Of a stretch of 5,524 bases of DNA, positions 1 through 4,838 are shown piece after piece. Every line of letters starts with the position of its first letter. Position 1 is the first letter of the stretch. The position numbers were made by a program, and so were the translations under genes. The stretch is taken from positions 1 to 5,524 of the forward strand of contig RFLL01000074.1 in the NCBI GenBank assembly GCA_003693905.1, read 5' to 3'. The notes beneath the pieces were generated by a model, which was not told the origin of the DNA, searched no databases, and was given only the letters and a program-made list of their open reading frames with translations. This DNA comes from Alphaproteobacteria bacterium. Lineage in GTDB: Bacteria; Pseudomonadota; Alphaproteobacteria; Kiloniellales; J153.

Positions 1-2
1 AA

Positions 3-32
3 ACCACGCTGTGCCGCATCGAGGCAGCGTAA
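3..32 (+). CDS. C-terminal tail of upstream gene, probably formate dehydrogenase catalytic (alpha) subunit; partial
   Basis: An open frame enters from the left edge and ends at TAA 30-32. Its last residues read T-T-L-C-R-I-E-A-A. The stop lies 12 bases before the ATG of the iron-sulfur subunit, and the TAA overlaps the purine-rich ribosome site of that gene, so the two are almost certainly co-transcribed. In FDH loci of this type the molybdenum/tungsten bis-MGD catalytic subunit precedes the iron-sulfur subunit. A short Cys-x-Ile-Glu-like tail fits my recollection of the C-termini of that family. Only nine codons are visible, so the identity rests mainly on gene order. Whether the enzyme uses selenocysteine or cysteine cannot be told from here. 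Confidence 0.5.
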   Translation, partial: TTLCRIEAA

Positions 33-38
33 GGAGGG
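31..38 (+). promoter_or_regulatory. Shine-Dalgarno site of the FDH beta subunit gene
   Basis: AAGGAGGG lies 6 bases before ATG 45. It is a near-perfect anti-16S match and overlaps the stop codon of the upstream gene. It fixes ATG 45 as the start, ahead of the internal ATG at 54, and suggests strong translation coupled to the catalytic subunit. Confidence 0.85.
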
Positions 39-44
39 GCTGTT

Positions 45-641
45 ATGGCACGCATGAAATTTCTTTGTGACGCCGAACGCTGCATCGAATGCAACGCCTG
101 CGTCACCGCCTGTAAGAACGAGAACGAGGTGCCGTGGGGCGTGAACCGGCGCCGCGTCGTCACCATCAACGACGGCCGGCCGGGGGAACGCTCGATCTCG
201 GTGGCCTGCATGCACTGTTCCGATCCGCCGTGCATGGCCGTGTGCCCGGTCGACTGTTTCTATCAGACCGACGAAGGCGTGGTCCTGCATTCCAAGGATC
301 TGTGCATCGGGTGCGGCTACTGCTTCTACGCCTGTCCGTTCGGGGCGCCGCAGTATCCGCAGGCGGGCAACTTCGGCAGCCGCGGCAAGATGGACAAGTG
401 CACGTTCTGCGGCGGCGGGCCGGAGGAGGATAACTCCGCCGCCGAGTTCCAGAAGTACGGGCGCAACCGTCTGGCCGAGGGCAAGCTGCCGCTGTGTGCG
501 GAGATGTGCGCGACCAAGGCGTTGCTGGCCGGCGATGGCGACATCGTGTCGGATATCTATCGCGAGCGAGTGGTCGCCCGCGGCTTCGGGTCCGGCGCCT
601 GGGGCTGGGGAACGGCCTATCAACAGAAGTCCGGCTCCTGA
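45..641 (+). CDS. fdh3B: Formate dehydrogenase FDH3-type iron-sulfur (beta) subunit
   Basis: This 198-residue polyferredoxin subunit carries electrons from the catalytic subunit to the membrane cytochrome b. Sixteen cysteines fall in four ligand groups: C13-x2-C16-x2-C19-x3-C23; C55-x2-C58-x4-C63-x3-C67-P; C87-x2-C90-x2-C93-x3-C97-P; and C119-x2-C122 with C151-x3-C155. As in DMSO reductase/FDH beta subunits, the quartets are expected to be shared crosswise between paired [4Fe-4S] clusters. C8 and C71 are extra. About 200 residues is usual for the FDH3/Wolinella-type subunit. Unlike E. coli FdnH there is no C-terminal transmembrane helix; the protein ends in a Gly/Trp/Tyr-rich tail (about 180-192). 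It has no signal peptide, so it is expected to ride through the Tat system with the catalytic subunit. The family call is firm; the substrate is assigned from the family together with the gamma subunit. Confidence 0.93.
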   Translation: MARMKFLCDAERCIECNACVTACKNENEVPWGVNRRRVVTINDGRPGERSISVACMHCSDPPCMAVCPVDCFYQTDEGVVLHSKDLCIGCGYCFYACPFGAPQYPQAGNFGSRGKMDKCTFCGGGPEEDNSAAEFQKYGRNRLAEGKLPLCAEMCATKALLAGDGDIVSDIYRERVVARGFGSGAWGWGTAYQQKSGS

Positions 642-683
642 TCGACCGTGATCGGTCCTGGAGTGTGGACGCGTGTTGAGGAC

Positions 684-711
684 CGGGGACGGCGAGCGAT
701 CGCCGTCCCCG
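684..711 (+). terminator. Strong hairpin with GCGA tetraloop; possible attenuator or RNA-stabilising stem
   Basis: A perfect 12-bp stem (684-695 with 700-711) of CGGGGACGGCGA and its complement is closed by the loop GCGA, a GNRA tetraloop. It begins 43 bases after the stop of the FDH beta gene. No U-tract follows (the next bases are TGTCGCCTGATCC), so it is not a canonical intrinsic terminator. A partial terminator, or a 3' stem protecting the upstream mRNA from exonucleases, fits equally well. The stem is directly visible; its function is inferred. Confidence 0.55.
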
Positions 712-861
712 TGTCGCCTGATCCGGGGGCTTGGTGCAATAGTATTCACCGGATGTGTCCGGTCGGTGCATCGTGACGGGCACGGGCACTTCGGTTGTCC
801 GGCGGCAGATCGCCAGTGCGCTCATGCGCCCTCTGATGCGTCACCGCGGCGGGACGTCTCG

Positions 862-885
862 CGGAATATTCCGCGGGATATTCCG
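862..885 (+). promoter_or_regulatory. AT-cored 24-bp imperfect palindrome, candidate operator
   Basis: The 24 bases are symmetric about the CCGCGG at 871-876, with two half-site differences. The half-sites are GGAATATTCC (863-872) and GGATATTCC (876-884). The stretch can also be read as a 12-bp unit in tandem, CGCGGAATATTC then CGCGGGATATTC (860-871 and 872-883). The first copy lies in a perfect 16-bp palindrome (860-875). Such AT-rich symmetric half-sites stand out in this GC-rich background and resemble a binding site for a dimeric regulator. The site lies about 130 bases before the lipoprotein start. I cannot name the regulator. Confidence 0.4.
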
Positions 886-1000
886 AATCGCAACGGCACG
901 GAGGCGGTCGTCAGCCCGGGGACGGTGCGTACGTGATATGTGAACGGTATGCATGCGAGACAGGGGCAATTTGTTGCCGGCCGTGGCGCCGATCCAGTAT

Positions 1001-1005
1001 GGAGG
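1001..1005 (+). promoter_or_regulatory. Ribosome binding site that points to a TTG start
   Basis: GGAGG at 1001-1005 is followed 8 bases later by TTG 1014. The in-frame ATG at 999 overlaps this motif and has no ribosome site of its own (upstream bases GGCGCCGATCCAGT). The TTG therefore looks like the real start. Confidence 0.65.
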
Positions 1006-1013
1006 TTAAGCCC

Positions 1014-1208
1014 TTGAGAGTTTTCCGATTGTTGGCTCTGAGCGTGGGAGTTGCCGGCCTCATGACGGTTGCGGCCTGTGATGAAGCGGAGCAGGGCCGG
1101 ATTCTGCGCTACGAAAAGGGGGTCTATCTGGGCAAGCCCGATCAGCCTCTGGACGAACGCCACAAGGAGGAACTGCGTCAACGCGTGATGCTTCAGCATG
1201 GCGTGTGA
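1014..1208 (+). CDS. Small lipoprotein of the formate dehydrogenase operon
   Basis: From TTG 1014 the protein has 64 residues (69 if the ATG at 999 is used). It opens with a short basic n-region (M-R-V-F-R) and a hydrophobic core at about 6-19. A lipobox, V-A-A-C, follows, with the lipidated cysteine at about residue 22. Asp follows the Cys; by the E. coli Lol rule this would keep the protein in the inner membrane, but the rule varies between groups. The mature part is only about 43 residues, highly charged, with a Y-E-K-G-V-Y-L-G-K-P-D segment and an Arg/Lys/Glu-rich C-terminal helix. Its place between the beta and gamma subunit genes argues for a role in assembling or anchoring the complex. 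I recall similar short lipoproteins near other alphaproteobacterial FDH genes but know of no function for them. The export signal is clear; the role is inferred. Confidence 0.75.
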   Translation: MRVFRLLALSVGVAGLMTVAACDEAEQGRILRYEKGVYLGKPDQPLDERHKEELRQRVMLQHGV

Positions 1209-1344
1209 CATGAGGGCTCGAAAGGGGCGCGGATCGCGTTGCGGGTTGAGATCCCGGCGGTGCCGTTTCTCGATCTCCTTTCTTCTTCAACCCTGGTGCG
1301 CATGGCAAGGGATGGAGGGATGACGAAGGTGCTGTCGTAAGGCC

Positions 1345-1363
1345 GCGATGCGGCGTGCATCGC
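1345..1363 (+). other. Seven-bp hairpin in the leader of the cytochrome b gene
   Basis: GCGATGC (1345-1351) pairs perfectly with GCATCGC (1357-1363) around the five-base loop GGCGT. It ends 39 bases before the chosen start of the gamma subunit. No U-run follows, so it is unlikely to be a terminator. It could shape the leader RNA or act as a small inverted-repeat operator. The rest of 1209-1402 shows nothing I can support as a gene. Confidence 0.3.
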
Positions 1364-1402
1364 CGGGACGGCGGAACTGGACACGACGGGAGTGTCAGAC
1401 AC

Positions 1403-2563
1403 ATGACCCATATGTTTGCTTTTTCAGCACTTCGGGGACGGCGCTTTTCGGTGCGGCTGTCGTTGATCGCTGCCGCTGTTCTGGTGGCGGGGATCGCGAT
1501 GCTGGTCGGCATCGACGACGCGGCGGCACAGCAGGCCCGCCCCGGTGTGCCCATCGTGACCGATCCCTACGGAGCCGTCGGCGGCGCGGTTCCGGGTGAT
1601 GCCCTCGGCAATACCAGCGATGCCCAATTCTGGCGCCAGATCCGCCGTGGCGCGCCGGGAACCGTGTCGATCCCGAATGCGCAGGCCGGTGTTCTCATTC
1701 GCTCCGAAGGCGACAACTGGCGCGCCTGGCGCAACGGGCCGGTCACCGTTTATGGCGCCTGGGTGCTGCTGGGCACGATCGGCCTGCTGGCGCTGTTCTT
1801 TGCCCTGCGCGGGCGCATCCGCATCGATTCCGGGCCGAGCGGGCGGACGGTCGAGCGCTTCAACGGCGTCGAGCGTTTCGCGCACTGGCTGACCGCGGTG
1901 TCGTTCATTCTGCTGGCGCTGACCGGCCTCAATCTGCTTTACGGCCGCAACACGCTGCTGCCGGTTCTGGGCAACGAAGTCTTTGCGGTTCTGACCCAGG
2001 CCGGCAAATACGTGCACAACTACGTCGCTTTCGCCTTCATGGCCGGGCTCGTGATCATGTTCGTGTTGTGGGTTCGCGACAATCTGCCCAATCGCTACGA
2101 TCTGATCTGGCTGGCCAAGGGCGGCGGCCTGTTCACCAAAGGCGTGCACCCGCCGTCGAAGAAGTTTAACGCCGGTCAGAAGATCATTTTCTGGCTCGTC
2201 ATCCTTGGCGGACTGTCGCTCAGCCTGTCGGGGATTGCACTGTTGTTTCCGTTCCAGTTCAGTTTCTTCGCCGCGACATTCAAGGTTCTGAACGTCTTCG
2301 GCCTGGATCTGCCGACGCAGTTGAGCCCGACCATGGAGATGCAGCTTTCCCAGCTCTGGCATGCCATCGTCGCGCTGTTCATGATCGCGGTCATCATGGG
2401 GCATATCTACATCGGCTCGATCGGCATGGAAGGGGCGTTCGATGCCATGGGCACCGGACGCGTCGACGAGAACTGGGCCCGCGAACATCACAGCATATGG
2501 CTTGAGGAAGTGCGTCAGGCCGGTGCCGGTGAGGGTGCCGAACGGCGCCAGCCGGCCGAATGA
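1403..2563 (+). CDS. fdhC: Formate dehydrogenase cytochrome b556 (gamma) subunit
   Basis: From ATG 1403 (GGGAG at 1388-1392, 10 bases upstream) the protein has 386 residues. The open frame also has an ATG at 1355, but that would put 16 polar residues before the signal sequence. Residues 14-43 look like a signal peptide ending A-A-A-Q-Q. A periplasmic stretch of about 70 residues follows. Five hydrophobic helices lie near 116-136, 160-180, 204-224, 261-283 and 318-338. Candidate heme b ligands are H161 (F-A-H-W), H205 (V-H-N-Y), H320 (L-W-H-A) and H334 (G-H-I-Y). The 14-residue spacing of the last pair equals that of H155/H169 in E. coli FdnI. The subunit takes electrons from the beta subunit and reduces quinone. 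The N-terminal extension with signal peptide is typical of the longer FDH gamma family. The PepSY-like gene follows 56 bases downstream. Confidence 0.92.
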   Translation: MTHMFAFSALRGRRFSVRLSLIAAAVLVAGIAMLVGIDDAAAQQARPGVPIVTDPYGAVGGAVPGDALGNTSDAQFWRQIRRGAPGTVSIPNAQAGVLIRSEGDNWRAWRNGPVTVYGAWVLLGTIGLLALFFALRGRIRIDSGPSGRTVERFNGVERFAHWLTAVSFILLALTGLNLLYGRNTLLPVLGNEVFAVLTQAGKYVHNYVAFAFMAGLVIMFVLWVRDNLPNRYDLIWLAKGGGLFTKGVHPPSKKFNAGQKIIFWLVILGGLSLSLSGIALLFPFQFSFFAATFKVLNVFGLDLPTQLSPTMEMQLSQLWHAIVALFMIAVIMGHIYIGSIGMEGAFDAMGTGRVDENWAREHHSIWLEEVRQAGAGEGAERRQPAE

Positions 2564-2619
2564 CTTCCGGAAGCGTGAACTCTGGTCACGTGAACCCTGA
2601 GAACGGAAGAGCCGCAGCC

Positions 2620-3030
2620 ATGGATGCAAAGCCGGTGCGTCGGTCCACCGCGATTTTCGCGCGAATGGCCATGGTCGCCTCGATGGCGCTTTTCATTCTG
2701 CTGGGTTTGCCGGGGTCAGCGACGGTCGCCTTGGCGGCGGTGAGCGCGCAGGAGGCCGCGGACAGAATTGCGGCCGAATTCGAGGTCGAGGTTCTGCGCA
2801 CGCGCCCGGGCGAGATCGACGGTCGGTCGGTGTGGCTGGTGACGGTCATGGTGCCGGGTGGTGACAGCAATGCGGCCTTCATGGTCACGACTCTGGCCGT
2901 TGATCGCGAAACCGGCCGTCTGATTCCGGCTTTCCGCCACGGGCCGCATGGAGCAACGCCGCCGGGCGGAACTACCGACCTCAGGATCGAGCGGCGCCCC
3001 GATATCCTGCGTCCCGGGCTCCGCCATTAG
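2620..3030 (+). CDS. Secreted PepSY-like protein
   Basis: Start ATG 2620 is preceded by GGAAGA nine bases upstream and gives 136 residues. An alternative ATG at 2560 overlaps the gamma subunit's TGA (ATGA) but lacks a ribosome site and would add 20 polar residues before the signal peptide; translational coupling from it cannot be excluded. Residues 1-40 are a signal peptide: basic start K-P-V-R-R, hydrophobic core about 16-31, cleavage near A-L-A-A. Residues 41-102 fit a PepSY-type fold: an S-A-Q-E-A-A-D-R-I helix, two strands around R-S-V-W-L-V-T-V, then L-A-V-D-R-E-T-G-R-L-I, the usual PepSY ending. The tail is Gly/Pro/Arg-rich. PepSY domains occur in peptidase propeptides and envelope redox proteins. 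The single domain has no catalytic or metal motif beyond a few His (107, 110, 136). The role in the FDH locus is unknown. Confidence 0.72.
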   Translation: MDAKPVRRSTAIFARMAMVASMALFILLGLPGSATVALAAVSAQEAADRIAAEFEVEVLRTRPGEIDGRSVWLVTVMVPGGDSNAAFMVTTLAVDRETGRLIPAFRHGPHGATPPGGTTDLRIERRPDILRPGLRH

Positions 3031-3037
3031 GCGGGCA

Positions 3038-3075
3038 GGAGTCGAAAGAGAAAAGCAGGGCGGAGTCGGAAGAGA
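3038..3075 (+). repeat. Short purine-rich direct repeat in the leader of the WD40-cytochrome gene
   Basis: GGAGTCGAAAGAGA (3038-3051) and GGAGTCGGAAGAGA (3062-3075) match at 13 of 14 positions, 24 bases apart, in the 73-base gap before ATG 3104. Both contain Shine-Dalgarno-like purine runs, but they lie too far upstream (28 bases or more) to be the ribosome site. They could be a chance slippage duplication or a protein- or sRNA-binding pair. Confidence 0.4.
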
Positions 3076-3103
3076 GATCGTGCAACGGGATTGACGCGAT
3101 TCG

Positions 3104-4552
3104 ATGGCTGCAAATCGATTCGTTGGACAGGATCATCATCCGCGCGGTGCGCATTCCCGACCCGGGCTCCGTTCTTCTGTCACCGGCCGCGTCTTGGACG
3201 GCGGCCGACGGGACGGCGGCCTCATCCGGGCGGCCGCGGTTCTGGTCATGATGGCGGCCATGATCGCGATCGCCCAATTTCACACGCGGCAGGCTGCGGC
3301 CGAGCTCGTCGGCCACGGCGGTTTCGTCAAAGGCGTCGCCGTCTCTCCTGATGGGCGCCGGGCGGTGACGGCTAGCTTCGATACCCGCCTGATCCTGTGG
3401 GATCTGGCGACCCAGCGCCCGATCCGGACCCTGGAGGGGCACGATGCCGGCGGCAATGCCGTTGCCCTGTCTGCCGATGGCACCCGCATCCTGTCGGGAA
3501 GCGACGACGGCACGGTGCGCCTGTGGGCTGCCGACAGCGGTGCCTTGCTGCACACCTTCACGGGGCACCGGGGCAAGGTGGCCGGGGTTGCCGTCTCTCC
3601 CGATGGGCGCTGGGGGGCTTCGGCCGGATGGGATCGGACCGTGCGCCTGTGGGATCTCGTCACGCGCCGTCCCGGCCCGGTTCTCGAAGGCCACCGCGAC
3701 AACGTCAATGCCGTGGCTTTTTCGCCCGATGGCAGGCGACTGCTCAGCGGCAGCTACGATGCGTCCCTCATCGTCTGGCGTGTTGCCGACGGAGTGCGGT
3801 TGCAGACGCTGAAAGGACACGATTTCGGTGTCACTTCGGTGGCCTTCCTGCCCGACGGGCGCCGCGCGGTATCGGGATCCGTCGACAAGACCGTGCGCCT
3901 GTGGGATCTGGCAACGGGAGACGAGCTGGCATCGCTGGTCGGTCACGAGAAGCCCGTCTTCGGTGTTGCCGTTTCGGCCGATGGCCGCTTGGCCGCCTCC
4001 GGCGGGGCCGACCGCACGGTCATCGTGTGGGATCTTGCGACAAGGACGTTCGTGCGCGCCTTCTACGGCCACAGCGCGCCAATCTGGTCGCTGGCCTTCA
4101 CTCCCGACGGCCGTCTGCTGCTGTCCGCCGGCGCGGATGAGGTCGTGCGCATCTGGGATCTTGCCACCGGCGAAGAGATGCGGGCCGACGGTGTGCGCCG
4201 TCTGGCCGAGGCCCCGGTGCCGCCCCCCGCCGGCCCCGAGGACGAGCGCGGCGCGAAGCTGTTTCGCAAATGCGCCGTGTGTCATTCGGTGACCGCGGAC
4301 GGGGGCAACCGCGCCGGTCCGACGCTGTACGGGGTCTTTGGGCGCCGGGCCGGTACGGTGCCGGGCTATCGCTATTCCGATGCGCTGCGCAACAGCAATC
4401 TGATATGGAACGAACAAACCATCGACAGCCTGTTCGCCGAGGGGCCGCACGCGTATACGCCGGGAAGCAAGATGCCGTTGCAGCGGATTCCGCGGGCCCA
4501 GGATCGGCGCGATCTGATCTCCTATCTGAAACGGATTACCGCACCGCAGTAA
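3104..4552 (+). CDS. Secreted seven-bladed WD40 propeller fused to class I cytochrome c
   Basis: This 482-residue protein has an unusually long polar, basic N-region (1-40), a hydrophobic segment (about 41-58) and a likely signal-peptidase site at Q-A-A-A-E (near residue 66). Seven WD40 repeats follow, with Gly-His at 70, 112, 154, 196, 238, 280 and 322, and the closing Trp at 99, 141, 183, 225, 267, 309 and 351, mostly as Trp-Asp. The spacing is exactly 42 residues throughout. A Pro-rich linker (370-378) leads to a cytochrome c domain with heme site C390-A-V-C393-H394 and probable axial Met457 (G-S-K-M-P-L). The protein should be a periplasmic heme c electron carrier with a propeller docking surface. 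ATG 3104 is the first possible start (in-frame TGA at 3092), and its ribosome site is poor (GGGA 13 bases upstream). As the only c-type cytochrome here, it may accept electrons from the FDH complex or another partner; that is inference. Confidence 0.88.
   Translation: MAANRFVGQDHHPRGAHSRPGLRSSVTGRVLDGGRRDGGLIRAAAVLVMMAAMIAIAQFHTRQAAAELVGHGGFVKGVAVSPDGRRAVTASFDTRLILWDLATQRPIRTLEGHDAGGNAVALSADGTRILSGSDDGTVRLWAADSGALLHTFTGHRGKVAGVAVSPDGRWGASAGWDRTVRLWDLVTRRPGPVLEGHRDNVNAVAFSPDGRRLLSGSYDASLIVWRVADGVRLQTLKGHDFGVTSVAFLPDGRRAVSGSVDKTVRLWDLATGDELASLVGHEKPVFGVAVSADGRLAASGGADRTVIVWDLATRTFVRAFYGHSAPIWSLAFTPDGRLLLSAGADEVVRIWDLATGEEMRADGVRRLAEAPVPPPAGPEDERGAKLFRKCAVCHSVTADGGNRAGPTLYGVFGRRAGTVPGYRYSDALRNSNLIWNEQTIDSLFAEGPHAYTPGSKMPLQRIPRAQDRRDLISYLKRITAPQ
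3312..4160 (+). repeat. 126-base tandem repeat array encoding the WD40 blades
   Basis: The blades repeat with an exact 126-base period, and some DNA identity survives. The string GTGCGCCTGTGGGATCT occurs at 3641-3657 and again at 3893-3909 (252 bases apart), and a diverged copy begins at 3515. Blades 1 and 3 also share near-identical DNA around GCCGTCTCTCC and GATGGGCGC (about 3339-3360 and 3591-3612). This points to blade duplication or gene conversion recent enough to leave a DNA trace, although codon bias contributes. Confidence 0.65.
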
Positions 4553-4667
4553 CCTGTCGACGAATCCGCCTGCATTCGCGATATCGCCTGCGCCGTGGTA
4601 CGATGCGGTTCCGGCACGCCACGGGCGAGAGCGAAGCTGGCGAAAGGGCAAAGGGGGAAACCAGAGG

Positions 4668-4790
4668 ATGAAAGCGTTTGTTGCCGCAGTCCTGGCCGTT
4701 GTCGTCATCGCCGTGGTGGCGGGGGTCGTGCTCGATCAGGTCGAGATGACGACGGCGCGCGTTTATGCCACCGACAACGTGCGCCTCTGA
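4668..4790 (+). CDS. 40-residue single-helix membrane protein
   Basis: The reading frame starts M-K-A-F-V-A-A-V-L-A-V-V-V-I and stays hydrophobic to about residue 22. It continues L-D-Q-V-E-M-T-T-A-R-V-Y-A-T-D-N and ends V-R-L before TGA 4788-4790. The ribosome site is the AAAGGGGGA at 4650-4658, nine bases upstream. The helix could be an uncleaved anchor with a short outer tail of about 18 residues; Lys2 alone supports an N-in orientation. I recall other small alphaproteobacterial proteins with one N-terminal helix and a Ser/Thr-x-x-Val-Arg-Leu-type end, but I cannot name a family with confidence. It lies 115 bases after the cytochrome gene on the same strand and may be in the same transcript. 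It could stabilise a membrane complex, as small subunits of respiratory enzymes often do. Confidence 0.65.
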   Translation: MKAFVAAVLAVVVIAVVAGVVLDQVEMTTARVYATDNVRL

Positions 4791-4798
4791 TACGGTAA

Positions 4799-4838
4799 CC
4801 CGCGGCACGCCGCCGTCGCGGGCAGGGTTCTAGTTTTT
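4799..4838. terminator. Possible weak terminator between convergent genes
   Basis: CCCGCG (4799-4804) and CGCGGG (4817-4822) can form a 6-bp stem around a 12-base loop. An alternative smaller stem, GCGG/CCGC around CACG, lies at 4802-4813. On the + strand a T5 run follows at 4834-4838, 11 bases after the stem and inside the last codons of the convergent gene. This is not a textbook Rho-independent site. Its position between two convergent stop codons (4790 and 4830) makes terminator function plausible. Confidence 0.35.

Larger units (their letters stand above)
642..1013 (+). other. Gene-free gap between the FDH beta subunit and lipoprotein genes
   Basis: I find no convincing gene in these 372 bases. 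The short open frames here start without ribosome sites and encode Arg/Pro-rich low-complexity strings. The stretch does hold a strong hairpin (684-711), a weaker hairpin with stem ACCGGA/TCCGGT and loop TGTG (748-763), and an AT-cored palindrome (862-885). A gap this long inside an otherwise tight operon suggests an internal promoter, an attenuator or an RNA-processing region that sets the ratio of catalytic to membrane subunits. No clear -35/-10 pair is visible. Confidence 0.6.

Noticed and set aside
785..798. GGCAC-N5-TTGT, resembling a sigma-54 -24/-12 promoter.
   Set aside because: The -12 GC is GT here and the first base of the -24 box is wrong. No enhancer-binding site was evident.
1210..1323. 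A 37-codon frame from ATG 1210, just after the lipoprotein stop.
   Set aside because: It has no ribosome site and an Arg/Ser/Cys-rich composition without an export signal or motif.
1206..1340. The frame after the lipoprotein's TGA stays open for 43 more codons, which raised the idea of selenocysteine readthrough in an FDH locus.
   Set aside because: The lipoprotein already looks complete, I saw no convincing SECIS-like stem just after the TGA, and an open stretch of this length is common by chance at this GC content.
4578..4587. Ten-base palindrome GCGATATCGC between the cytochrome and small-membrane-protein genes.
   Set aside because: It is short, isolated and without a recognisable promoter alignment; it is expected by chance.
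2981..4708. A 575-codon open frame on the - strand opposite the WD40-cytochrome gene, and a 401-codon one at 1424-2629 opposite the gamma subunit.
   Set aside because: Both mirror strong genes on the + strand. Their translations are Arg/Gln/Gly-rich with no domain logic, as expected of antisense frames in GC-rich DNA.
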